10,581 nt of DNA from Anaerolineae bacterium (GTDB taxonomy: Bacteria; Chloroflexota; Anaerolineae; DRVO01): NCBI GenBank assembly GCA_012719195.1, contig JAAYAV010000174.1, positions 1-10,581 of the forward strand, given 5' to 3'. Under the pieces are notes generated by a model. That model ran no database searches. It was not told where the DNA came from and worked only from the letters and a program-made list of their open reading frames with translations. The position numbers and the translations under genes are program-made. This document shows positions 1 through 5,936 of this stretch, piece after piece. How positions within the stretch are numbered: position 1 is the first letter of the stretch; every line of letters begins with the position of its first letter.

Positions 1-33
1 GATGACGATGACGGCGGATACGAGGCACTCTAG
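1..33 (+). CDS. rpsB: C-terminal end of probable 30S ribosomal protein S2 (partial)
   Basis: An open frame enters from the left edge and ends at TAG (31-33), reading DDDDGGYEAL. Acidic, low-complexity C-terminal tails are common in ribosomal protein S2. rpsB directly precedes tsf in most bacteria, and tsf starts 48 bases downstream here. Nothing conserved from the S2 fold lies in the window, so the call rests on position and the acidic tail. It could be another acidic-tailed protein. Confidence 0.55.
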   Translation, partial: DDDDGGYEAL

Positions 34-81
34 TCCCCGCCGGACCCATTGATCCCTAGATGCGACTGAGGAAGGTATCCA

Positions 82-681
82 TTGGCGATTACTGCTGAAA
101 TGGTGAAGGAACTGCGCCAGAGTACCGGCGCCGGCGTGCTGGAATGCCGGAAGGCCCTCGAGGCCTGTGAAGGCGACATGGACAAGGCAATGCAGCGCCT
201 ACGCGAGAAGGGCCTGGCAGCCGCCGAGAAGCGTTCCGGCCGCGCGGCCAACCAGGGTGTGATCGGGTCGTACATTCACACCGGTAGCCGCGTTGCCGGC
301 CTGATCGAGGTCAACTGCGAGACAGACTTCGTTGCCCGCACGGATGAGTTCCAGGAGATGGCTCACGAACTAGCCATGCAGGTGGTCGCCGCTCGCCCGC
401 GCTGGGTGAACGCCGAGGACGTGCCGGCCGACGTGCTCGAGGCCGAGAAAGGGATCTACCGCAAGCAGGTTCTAGCTGAAGGCAAGCCCGAGAACATCGT
501 TGAGCGCATCGTCACGGGCAAGGTGGAGAAGTTCTACGATCAGTACTGCCTGTTGCGCCAGCCGCACTTCCGCAACCCGGACGTTACCGTCGGCGACTAC
601 GTGAAGGAGCAGACGGCCAAGATGGGCGAGAACGTGATCGTGAGGCGCTTCGTGCGCTACGAGGTCGGGGAGACAGACTAA
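82..681 (+). CDS. tsf: Elongation factor Ts
   Basis: EF-Ts is the cytosolic nucleotide-exchange factor that releases GDP from EF-Tu. The N-terminal UBA-like domain (about residues 1-50) carries LRQSTGAG followed by CRKAL. The EF-Tu-contacting TDFV motif is at residues 81-84 inside CETDFVART. Near the C-terminus CLLRQPH (156-162) and TVGDYV (169-174) match the usual CLLxQPF...TVG signature. At 199 residues it is the short form, lacking the extra C-terminal module of E. coli EF-Ts. The start is TTG, supported by GAGGAAGG (68-75) six bases upstream and by the family-typical N-terminus AITAEMVKELR. It lies between a probable rpsB and pyrH, as in many bacteria. Confidence 0.96.
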   Translation: MAITAEMVKELRQSTGAGVLECRKALEACEGDMDKAMQRLREKGLAAAEKRSGRAANQGVIGSYIHTGSRVAGLIEVNCETDFVARTDEFQEMAHELAMQVVAARPRWVNAEDVPADVLEAEKGIYRKQVLAEGKPENIVERIVTGKVEKFYDQYCLLRQPHFRNPDVTVGDYVKEQTAKMGENVIVRRFVRYEVGETD

Positions 682-697
682 TCCCGGCAAACAAGGA

Positions 698-721
698 GCC
701 CCGCCCTCCCCAGGGCGGGGC
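698..721 (+). terminator. Perfect GC-rich intercistronic hairpin between tsf and pyrH
   Basis: GCCCCGCCCT (698-707) pairs perfectly with AGGGCGGGGC (712-721) around a CCCC loop, giving a 10-bp stem. No T-run follows; the pyrH Shine-Dalgarno begins eight bases later. It may be a partial terminator or attenuator, an RNase-protecting element, or a processing site that lets pyrH be expressed at a different level from rpsB-tsf. A classical intrinsic terminator is unlikely without a U-tract. Confidence 0.6.
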
Positions 722-739
722 CAATGCTAGGAGGGCCTG

Positions 740-1456
740 ATGGCTCCGGCAAAGTACAAGAGGGTACTGCTCAAGATTGGCGGTGAGGCGCTGGCGGGGC
801 CGGAAGGCTTTGGCATCGACCCGCACATGGCCGAGGAAGTCGCCACCAAGATCAAGACGGTCATCGACCACGGGGTGCAGGTGGCGGTGGTCCCCGGTGC
901 GGGCAACATTTGGCGCGGTCGTGACGGACTTGCCCACGGCATGGAGCGATCCACTGCCGATCACATGGGTATGCTGGCCACCGTCATGAACGCCCTCGCC
1001 CTACGAGACGCGCTGGAGCGTCTCGGCATCGAGACCCGCGTGCAGACCGCCATCGAGATGACTGCCATTGCCGAGCCCTACATCCGTCTTCGCGCCATCA
1101 GCCACCTAGAACGCGGCCGCGCCGTCATCATCGGGGCGGGTACCGGCAACCCCTACTTCACCACGGACACCGCCGCCGCCCTGCGCGCCATGGAGATCGG
1201 CGCCGAGGTGCTTATCAAAGCCACTAAGGTAGACGCCGTCTACTCCGAGGACCCCAAGAAGAACCCCAACGCCCAGCGCTTCGACACCCTGACCTACATC
1301 GATGCCCTCAACATGCGCGTCGGAGTGCTGGACAGTACCGCCATATCGCTTTGCATGGAGAATGATCTGCCCATCATCGTGGTCGATCTCTGGCAGCCCA
1401 ACAGCGTAGAGCGCGTCATTATGGGCGAGAAGATCGGCACCACCATCAGGGCCTGA
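740..1456 (+). CDS. pyrH: Uridylate kinase (UMP kinase)
   Basis: This cytosolic amino-acid-kinase-family enzyme phosphorylates UMP to UDP in pyrimidine nucleotide synthesis. Visible motifs are the N-terminal Lys and glycines in LLKIGGEAL (10-18), GAGNIWRG (53-60), DHMGMLATVMNAL (74-86) and GTGNPYFTTDTAA (134-146). The ATP-site segment KATKVDAVYSEDPKKNP (160-176) usually reads KVDGVY, so Ala replaces Gly. At 238 residues it has the normal length. AGGAGGG (729-735) lies four bases before ATG. It follows tsf by 58 bases, which contain a strong hairpin, and precedes frr by 42. In this family UTP inhibition and GTP activation are common; nothing here tests that. Confidence 0.97.
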   Translation: MAPAKYKRVLLKIGGEALAGPEGFGIDPHMAEEVATKIKTVIDHGVQVAVVPGAGNIWRGRDGLAHGMERSTADHMGMLATVMNALALRDALERLGIETRVQTAIEMTAIAEPYIRLRAISHLERGRAVIIGAGTGNPYFTTDTAAALRAMEIGAEVLIKATKVDAVYSEDPKKNPNAQRFDTLTYIDALNMRVGVLDSTAISLCMENDLPIIVVDLWQPNSVERVIMGEKIGTTIRA

Positions 1457-1498
1457 CCCTATCGCAAATAGAAGGATCACAACCCGGAGGATAGACCC

Positions 1499-2056
1499 AT
1501 GGTAGCCGATGTAGAACGCGAAGCTCGCGGCAGAATGGAAGCCGCCATCGAGTCACTCCGAGCCGACCTCGCCGCGATTCGCACCGGTCGCGCCGCCCCG
1601 GCCCTGCTGGACAAGGTGCGGGTGGACTACTACGGCACCCCGACCCCATTGCAGCAGGTGGCCGGCATCTCGGTTCCAGAGCCCAACCAGCTACTCATTC
1701 GCCCTTGGGAACGAAGCACGCTCAACGCCATTCAGAAGGCGATCCTAGCCAGCGACCTCGGGCTAACGCCCAACAACGACGGCCAGGTGATCCGCCTCGT
1801 GATCCCGTCGCTTACCGAGGAGCGTCGGCGCGATCTGGTGAAGCAGGTGCAGCGCCGCGTCGAAGAAGGCCGCGTCGCCATCCGCAACATCCGACGTGAC
1901 TCCCTCAGCGACGTGAAGGACCTGGAGAACGAGAAGGAGATCACCGAGGACGACTTCTTTGACGCCCGCGACCGCCTGCAGAAGATGACCGACGAGCTCA
2001 TCAAGCGGCTTGAGGACGTGGGTCGGGAGAAGGAACAGGAGATCCTGCAGGTCTAG
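1499..2056 (+). CDS. frr: Ribosome recycling factor
   Basis: RRF splits post-termination ribosomes together with EF-G. At 185 residues it has the standard length. The N-terminal three-helix-bundle strand carries the RTGRA signature (28-32). The small beta domain covers about 31-103, with YYGTPTPLQQVA (44-55) and ISVPEPNQL (57-65). The hallmark segment runs from LGLTPNNDG (87-95) through VIPSLTEERRRDLVK (101-115). The C-terminal helix is highly charged (140-183). CGGAGG (1485-1490) lies eight bases before ATG. The stop overlaps the Shine-Dalgarno of uppS, so the two are probably co-transcribed and may be translationally coupled. Confidence 0.97.
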   Translation: MVADVEREARGRMEAAIESLRADLAAIRTGRAAPALLDKVRVDYYGTPTPLQQVAGISVPEPNQLLIRPWERSTLNAIQKAILASDLGLTPNNDGQVIRLVIPSLTEERRRDLVKQVQRRVEEGRVAIRNIRRDSLSDVKDLENEKEITEDDFFDARDRLQKMTDELIKRLEDVGREKEQEILQV

Positions 2057-2065
2057 GAGGGGGTC

Positions 2066-2806
2066 TTGGCGGAAGAGCCGCCGATCGCCAACGTTCCGGC
2101 TCATGTGGCCATCATAATGGACGGCAACGGCCGCTGGGCCAGCCGTCGTGGGCTGCCGCGTGCTGCCGGCCACCGGGCCGGGACGCAGAACATCCGGCCC
2201 CTGCTGGAGGCCGCGGCTGAGTTCGGCGTCCAGTACCTGACCATTTGGGCTTTCTCCACCGAGAACTGGGTGCGGCCCAAAGAGGAAGTCGGCGCTCTCA
2301 TGCGCCTGCTGCTGGAGTCCCTGGACCGCTGGCTACCCGAGTTGCACGAGAAGGGCGTACGCCTCCTCCACATCGGCAATCTGGACCGCCTGCCCCTCGG
2401 GCTGCAGGATAGAATCCGCCAGGCTATCGAGCTTACCCACAGCAACAACCGCATCACCCTGACCGTGGCCTTTGACTATGGCGGGCGCGACGAGTTGGTG
2501 CGTGCCGTGCGCCGGCTCATCGCCGACGGCGTCCAGTCCGCCGATGTCACTGAAGACCTGATCGGCTCCTACCTGGATACGGCCGACCTCCCCGAACCGG
2601 ATCTGGTGATCCGGACGGCCAACGAGTTTCGCACCTCCAACTTCATGATCTGGGAGACGGCCTACTCCGAGTACTACATCAGCCCCGTGCTCTGGCCCGA
2701 CTTCGACCGAGCGGAGCTGTATCGCGCTCTCAGCGACTACTCCCATCGGGAGCGCCGCTTCGGCGGCCTCCGGCCCGTCTCCACCAGCCCGCACCGGCAG
2801 CAGTGA
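2066..2806 (+). CDS. uppS: Isoprenyl transferase (undecaprenyl diphosphate synthase family)
   Basis: This cis-prenyltransferase extends farnesyl diphosphate with isopentenyl diphosphate to make the C55 lipid carrier for cell-wall synthesis. It holds IIMDGNGRWA (16-25) with catalytic Asp19, AGHRAG (34-39), and FSTENW (63-68). The pyrophosphate-binding Arg/Ser set appears as R183, R189 and S191 in RTANEFRTSNF (183-193). Most homologues have two small residues (SG or GG) where this has AN at 185-186. At 246 residues it has normal length, ending in a basic tail. The start is TTG, with AGGAGGGGG (2055-2063) two bases upstream and overlapping the frr stop. Product chain length cannot be read from the sequence. 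Confidence 0.95.
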   Translation: MAEEPPIANVPAHVAIIMDGNGRWASRRGLPRAAGHRAGTQNIRPLLEAAAEFGVQYLTIWAFSTENWVRPKEEVGALMRLLLESLDRWLPELHEKGVRLLHIGNLDRLPLGLQDRIRQAIELTHSNNRITLTVAFDYGGRDELVRAVRRLIADGVQSADVTEDLIGSYLDTADLPEPDLVIRTANEFRTSNFMIWETAYSEYYISPVLWPDFDRAELYRALSDYSHRERRFGGLRPVSTSPHRQQ

Positions 2807-2844
2807 TGTCCAGACCGGCGGCGCACCCTTCGCGTCCATGCTGA
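2806..2844 (+). other. 12-codon ORF bridging uppS and cdsA
   Basis: An ATG at 2806-2808 shares its A with the last base of the uppS TGA stop and opens a 12-codon frame, MSRPAAHPSRPC. It ends at TGA 2842-2844, just past the cdsA ATG at 2838. Because cdsA lacks a clear Shine-Dalgarno, ribosomes terminating at uppS could reinitiate here and then shift back to cdsA. It may equally be chance. Confidence 0.3.
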
Positions 2845-3632
2845 AGACGCGCATTCTCACGGCTGTGGTTCTGCTGCCCGTCGTGGCAGCGTTCGCCTGG
2901 CTGGGGCATCCGTGGCTCACTTTGCTGCTTGCCGCCGCGCTGGGGGGTGGCGGCTACGAGTTTGGGCGTCTGGGCCTGCGTGACGGTCACCAGGTCTGGC
3001 CCGTCCTCTGCGGTGTGTCGCCGGTGCTTCTGGCCCTCGATGCCGGCTTCGCCAACGGGCAATATCGTGGGCTCCTGGTGGCTCTCACCCTCATCGGCTG
3101 GGCCGTCTGGTACGTCCTCCACGCTCGCAGTGCCACCCGCACCGAGGCCTTCGCCATCAGCGCCCTCGCCTCACTCTACGTGGGCTTCCTGGGGGCACAC
3201 CTGGTAGCGCTGCGCCAACTCGGCCAGGGACTATCCTGGCTGGCCCTCGCCGTGGTGACGGTGTGGATCAGCGATAGCGGCGCCTTCTTCGCCGGCCAAG
3301 CCGTCGGCCGACACCACCTCGCCCCCCACTTGAGCCCCAAAAAGACCTGGGAGGGTGCCGTCGGCGGCCTTATCACCGGTGTCCTCGGAGGCATGGCCGT
3401 GGCCGCCGTGGGTGGCCTGCCCCTCGAGCACGGCGCCGCGGTGGGCCTGCTCGTGGGCGTAGTCTGTCCCTTCGGCGACCTCATCATCTCCATGCTCAAG
3501 CGGCAGGCCCAGGTCAAGGACTCCGGCGCCCTCTTCCCCGGGCACGGAGGCCTGCTGGACCGCCTCGACACGTTGTTCTTCGTCGCTCCTTTGGCTTACT
3601 ACTATGCCACTCTGGTGGCGGGAGCCGTCTAG
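2838..3632 (+). CDS. cdsA: Phosphatidate cytidylyltransferase (CDP-diglyceride synthase)
   Basis: CdsA is an integral membrane enzyme that makes CDP-diacylglycerol from CTP and phosphatidate, the precursor of phosphatidylglycerol and related lipids. Several hydrophobic segments are visible, for example about 6-36, 52-70, 78-94, 107-127, 134-152, 173-194 and 201-220. The family signature is intact: SMLKRQAQVKDSG (218-230) leads into PGHGGLLDRLD (234-244). WISDSGAFFAG (143-153) and LSPKKTWEGAVGG (165-177) are also present. At 264 residues it has normal length. The ATG at 2838 gives a typical N-terminus, but no strong Shine-Dalgarno precedes it and no alternative in-frame start was found up to the uppS stop. 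The stop lies seven bases from the stop of the converging repressor gene. Confidence 0.95.
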   Translation: MLKTRILTAVVLLPVVAAFAWLGHPWLTLLLAAALGGGGYEFGRLGLRDGHQVWPVLCGVSPVLLALDAGFANGQYRGLLVALTLIGWAVWYVLHARSATRTEAFAISALASLYVGFLGAHLVALRQLGQGLSWLALAVVTVWISDSGAFFAGQAVGRHHLAPHLSPKKTWEGAVGGLITGVLGGMAVAAVGGLPLEHGAAVGLLVGVVCPFGDLIISMLKRQAQVKDSGALFPGHGGLLDRLDTLFFVAPLAYYYATLVAGAV

Positions 3633-3641
3633 CGGCCGCTA
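3630..3641. repeat. 12-bp perfect palindrome holding both convergent stop codons
   Basis: TAGCGGCCGCTA is a perfect palindrome. Its left TAG is the cdsA stop (+) and its right CTA is the repressor gene's TAG stop on the other strand. There is no room for a conventional terminator between the two genes. The symmetry could be coincidental. Confidence 0.7.
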
Positions 3642-3932
3642 ACGCCGCACCTTCAGCAGCATTCGCAGGGTCTCGCGTAGTTGCTCTACCTCGACTGCCG
3701 TGCCCGAGTCCAGGCAGCGGGCGATCTCGCCGTCCACCAGGCGCGTGCCTACCTCCTCCAGGGCCGCCCGAGCGGCGAGGTACTGCGTCAGGACATCGCT
3801 GCAGGATCGCCCCTCCTCAAGGAGTCGCTGCAGGCCCCGTACCTGGCCTTCCACCCGGCGCAGCCTCACTACCAGGTCACGGGTCGGTCCGTCGGTGTCT
3901 CTCCTGGGTGGTGTCACTTCTGCGGACGCCAT
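3639..3932 (-). CDS. CsoR/RcnR/CstR-family transcriptional repressor
   Basis: This is a small all-helical DNA-binding repressor of the DUF156 family, 97 residues. The family core is LRRVEGQVRGLQRLLEEG (24-41), followed by CSDVLTQYLAARAAL (44-58) and a C-terminal helix. In copper sensors of this family the ligands are Cys, His and Cys. Here they align as Cys44, Glu69 and Cys73 (LVDGEIARC, 65-73), so the His is missing. That pattern is closer to the persulfide sensor CstR, which also has two Cys without the His, than to copper-sensing CsoR. The start has AGAGGAG (3939-3945 on the complement) six bases upstream. It converges on cdsA and diverges from the zinc-ribbon gene; a matching operator lies in the shared promoter region. 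The family call is firm; the inducer is inference. Confidence 0.93.
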   Translation of the reverse strand: MASAEVTPPRRDTDGPTRDLVVRLRRVEGQVRGLQRLLEEGRSCSDVLTQYLAARAALEEVGTRLVDGEIARCLDSGTAVEVEQLRETLRMLLKVRR

Positions 3933-3946
3933 CGGTCACTCCTCTC

Positions 3947-3974
3947 TTGCTTTCTCGCCTTCTGCTGCTATAAT
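3947..3974 (+). promoter_or_regulatory. Sigma-70-type promoter for the zinc-ribbon gene
   Basis: A perfect TATAAT (3969-3974) follows TTGCTT (3947-3952) with a 16-bp spacer. Transcription would begin near 3981, inside the adjacent inverted repeat, giving an 80-base leader to the ATG at 4060. The -35 box is weak (TTG matches). Confidence 0.6.
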
Positions 3975-4000
3975 AGCAATACCCGGTCAGGGTATGCCAA
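3970..4000 (-). promoter_or_regulatory. Possible divergent promoter for the CsoR-family gene
   Basis: On the complement, TTGGCA (3995-4000) and TATTAT (3970-3975) could be -35 and -10 boxes, separated by a long 19-bp spacer that contains almost all of the inverted repeat. This would make the repressor autoregulated. The spacing is not optimal, so the assignment is tentative. Confidence 0.35.
3979..3995. promoter_or_regulatory. Probable CsoR/CstR-type operator (inverted repeat)
   Basis: ATACCC (3979-3984), GGTCA (3985-3989) and GGGTAT (3990-3995) form a perfect 6-bp inverted repeat with a 5-bp spacer. AT-flanked C-tract/G-tract inverted repeats of this form are the established operator type of several CsoR and CstR repressors. 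It begins four bases after the TATAAT of the + strand promoter and lies between the candidate -35 and -10 of the repressor's own promoter, so a bound repressor could block both. Confidence 0.65.
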
Positions 4001-4059
4001 CGCCGGGGGCACGATTGGTCAGAACGGCAACTGTGATCAAAGCCGATGGAGGATAGGGA

Positions 4060-4248
4060 ATGCCCATATACGAATATGAGTGCGGGAACTGCGGTCGCCA
4101 TTTCGAGAAGTTCGTACTCAGCCCGCAGGCCGCCGCTCCCAAGTGCCCGGTCTGCGGCGCCGAGAACGTGAAGAAGAGCGTGTCCTCTTTCGCCACGTCC
4201 GGTCGCGGCAGCGTGGGCGGCGCGAGCTCCTGCATGCCCAGTGGTTGA
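4060..4248 (+). CDS. FmdB-family zinc-ribbon protein
   Basis: A 62-residue protein beginning MPIYEYEC, the hallmark of the FmdB-type zinc ribbon (Zn_ribbon_8). Four cysteines form two knuckles: Cys8-x2-Cys11 and Cys29-x2-Cys32. The tail (40-62) is Ser/Gly-rich and ends with a fifth cysteine, Cys58. Members are often annotated as regulatory proteins after FmdB of Methylophilus, but the molecular role of most is not established. GGAGGA (4048-4053) lies six bases before the ATG. It is divergent from the CsoR-family repressor and is the first gene behind the putative operator, so it is the most likely target. Whether the downstream amidohydrolases share the transcript is unclear because two hairpins intervene. 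Confidence 0.88.
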   Translation: MPIYEYECGNCGRHFEKFVLSPQAAAPKCPVCGAENVKKSVSSFATSGRGSVGGASSCMPSG

Positions 4249-4263
4249 GGCCCCCGCCGACGC

Positions 4264-4324
4264 TGAGAGCAGTTGGCTCTCATAGGCAGACGAGGCTGGG
4301 TTCCCGTTGCTGGAGCCCGGCCTC
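4264..4324 (+). terminator. Two tandem hairpins after the zinc-ribbon gene
   Basis: The first is TGAGAGC (4264-4270), loop AGTTG, GCTCTCA (4276-4282), a perfect 7-bp stem. The second pairs 4292-4302 with 4314-4324 over 11 positions with two G-T wobbles (GAGGCTGGG against CCCGGCCTC at its base), followed by GCGCGTTGTTTCC. The second is the better terminator candidate for the zinc-ribbon transcript, but its T-rich tract is short and offset. Confidence 0.4.
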
Positions 4325-4345
4325 GCGCGTTGTTTCCGTCAGAAG

Positions 4346-4374
4346 TTGACTGGGGCGAGGTACAGGCCTAGCCT
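4346..4374 (+). promoter_or_regulatory. Candidate promoter for the amidohydrolase pair
   Basis: TTGACT (4346-4351) is followed after 17 bp by TAGCCT (4369-4374). The -35 box is near consensus (5/6) and the -10 box poor (3/6). Initiation near 4381 would leave a leader of about 26 bases before the ATG at 4407. It lies downstream of the two hairpins, which supports a separate transcription unit. Confidence 0.4.
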
Positions 4375-4406
4375 TGGTGCCATCCGCTGTAGCAAGGGAT
4401 GCGCCC

Positions 4407-5132
4407 ATGCCGAACGACATTCTGGACGTCAAGACCCTCTTTGGGAGCTGGCCTAAGCGCCCTCTCGACATCTCGCCGGACGAGCTCGTTGCCAGCCTGC
4501 GCTCTCACGGAATCGGCCGCGCTATCACCCTCTCCACGGCTGCCGCGCTCTACGATGAGCGGTCCGGCAACGAGGAGACCTGGGCCCAGTGTGAGTCCCG
4601 GCCGGAGCTCATTCCCGCCTGTACTCTGCATCCGAGCAACTACCTGGCGTCGGAGCAATCGGTGGCTGCCCTCGCCGAGCGTGGCTTCCGGGTGTTCCGC
4701 TTCCTCAACCGGCTGGAGGGCTACAGCCTCGGTCTCTACTGCGTTCGCCAGCTAATGCACGACCTGGCCGAGGTGGGCATGCCCTGCATCGTCGACGCCG
4801 GCTCGCTGGACGATCCCCACCGGATCGCCCGGCTCACGGCCGACACCGGTGCCACCGCGGTCATCACCGGCCTTGGCTACACCTTCGAGGCCGAGGTCAT
4901 CGCCCTGGCTAAGGATTACCCGCGCACCTACTTCGATGCCGGGCGGCTTACCAGCCCAGACGGCATCGCCCTCTTCTGCCGTGAAGTCGGCGCCCACCGT
5001 CTCGTGTTCGGCTCCGACTACCCCGCCGACGACATTCTGCCCTCTCTACTTCTCCTGGAGCACGCCGAGATCAGTGAGGCCGAGCGGGCCCGCATCGCGT
5101 CCGGGAACATGGAGGAGTTGCTGTCGCTATGA
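4407..5132 (+). CDS. Degenerate Amidohydrolase_2-like TIM-barrel protein
   Basis: A 241-residue protein with the overall order of the Amidohydrolase_2 family: strand-1 motif near the N-terminus, CTLHPSN (72-78), and the strand-8 motif LVFGSDYPADD (199-209), followed by a final helix with SGNMEELL. The metal-binding HxH of strand 1, normally DVHTHxG, is here DVKTLFG (7-13), with Lys9 and Leu11. The strand-5 position reads CIVDAG (127-132), and the strand-6 position, ITGLG (153-157), has no His. Only the strand-8 Asp204 is clear. It is either a metal-independent member or a catalytically dead partner of the next gene, with which it overlaps by ATGA. ATG 4407 was chosen over TTG 4374 because AAGGGA (4394-4399) lies seven bases before it. 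The substrate is unknown. Confidence 0.8.
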   Translation: MPNDILDVKTLFGSWPKRPLDISPDELVASLRSHGIGRAITLSTAAALYDERSGNEETWAQCESRPELIPACTLHPSNYLASEQSVAALAERGFRVFRFLNRLEGYSLGLYCVRQLMHDLAEVGMPCIVDAGSLDDPHRIARLTADTGATAVITGLGYTFEAEVIALAKDYPRTYFDAGRLTSPDGIALFCREVGAHRLVFGSDYPADDILPSLLLLEHAEISEAERARIASGNMEELLSL

Positions 5133-5875
5133 TCTCATCCTTGCCCAAGATCGACGTGCACGTCCACTGCGGGCCATACAACGTCACCCTCATCCGGGAC
5201 ACCGACTTCGATGGTTTGACGGAGCGCATAATGCCGCCGGCCAACATCGAGATCGCCTGCATATCGCACACGGAGTCGGTGTTTCACGAGATGGCGGGCG
5301 GAAACGCCAAGCTGGCCGAGGCGCTGGAGCACTATTCTCAGCTCCGCGGCTACATCTACGTGGATCCCCACCGAGTCGAGCAGTCCATCGCCGAGATCGA
5401 GCGGTACGCCGATCATCCTCAGTTCGTTGGGATCAAGAGCCGCAATGAGTACCATGGGGTGCCCTTCAACGGGCCGGAGTACCGGCGCATCCTGGACACC
5501 GCCGAGAAGCACGGGCTGGCGATGCTTCACCACACTTTCGGGGTTGACGTGGCCCGTCAGATGGCGGCTGTCATGCCGGACTACGAGATCAACTTCATCA
5601 TCGCCCACTCCGGTGGCGGCGCCTTCCGGGCCGTGGCGGAACTCTTCGCCGACATCCCCAATGCCTTCATGGATCTCTGCTCAAGCATCATCGAGCGGGG
5701 CAAGGCCCGAGCCGTGGCCGATCTCGTGGGGGTCGATCGGATGGTCTTCGGGAGCGACATGAACTTGATTAGTCCCTTCTGGACCATCGGCATGTTCGAA
5801 GAGGGCGGCTTCAGCGAGGACGAGCTACGACGCATGTACTGGGATAACGCCAGCCGTATCCTTCGGCTCAACTAG
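5129..5875 (+). CDS. Amidohydrolase_2 family metal-dependent hydrolase/decarboxylase
   Basis: A 248-residue TIM-barrel amidohydrolase with an intact active-site set. The metal pair is in IDVHVHCG (8-15; His11, His13). Lys103 is in GIKSRNEYHG. His134/His135 are in MLHHTFG, His160 is in IIAHSGGG, and the strand-8 Asp210 is in MVFGSDMNL. The end, YWDNASRIL (237-245), matches the usual xxNAxRLL terminal helix. Members hydrolyse or decarboxylate varied carboxylated or lactone substrates; the sequence does not tell which. The ATG overlaps the upstream TGA (ATGA, 5129-5132), with GGAGGAG (5111-5117) eleven bases upstream, so translation of the pair is coupled. The intact active site beside a degenerate homologue suggests a functional pair. 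Confidence 0.88.
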   Translation: MISSLPKIDVHVHCGPYNVTLIRDTDFDGLTERIMPPANIEIACISHTESVFHEMAGGNAKLAEALEHYSQLRGYIYVDPHRVEQSIAEIERYADHPQFVGIKSRNEYHGVPFNGPEYRRILDTAEKHGLAMLHHTFGVDVARQMAAVMPDYEINFIIAHSGGGAFRAVAELFADIPNAFMDLCSSIIERGKARAVADLVGVDRMVFGSDMNLISPFWTIGMFEEGGFSEDELRRMYWDNASRILRLN

Positions 5876-5896
5876 CGGCAACTGGTACAGGCCACA

Positions 5897-5936
5897 CGGG
5901 AGGGCCTCAGCGCGACCAGATCCCCAGGCCCTCCCG
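5897..5936. terminator. Long inverted repeat between convergent genes
   Basis: CGGGAGGGCCT (5897-5907) pairs perfectly with AGGCCCTCCCG (5926-5936), an 11-bp stem with an 18-base loop, starting 22 bases after the amidohydrolase stop and including the stop codon of the converging nuclease gene. It could end transcription from either side, though no T-run follows on either strand. Confidence 0.45.

Noticed and set aside
2333..2920. A 195-codon open frame on the - strand
   Set aside because: It is antisense to uppS and the start of cdsA, both certain genes, and shows no domain.
3970..4000. A MerR-type promoter with a 19-bp spacer around the inverted repeat
   Set aside because: The adjacent regulator is plainly of the CsoR family, not MerR, and the operator form fits CsoR/CstR; the long spacer more likely reflects a weak or misassigned promoter.
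4374..4406. Upstream TTG/GTG starts for the first amidohydrolase-like gene
   Set aside because: They lack a Shine-Dalgarno and overlap a candidate -10 box; ATG 4407 has AAGGGA at good spacing.
4249..4406. A tRNA or structured RNA between the zinc-ribbon gene and the amidohydrolase
   Set aside because: The two hairpins do not make a cloverleaf, there is no T-loop consensus in the right place, and no known riboswitch core was recognised.
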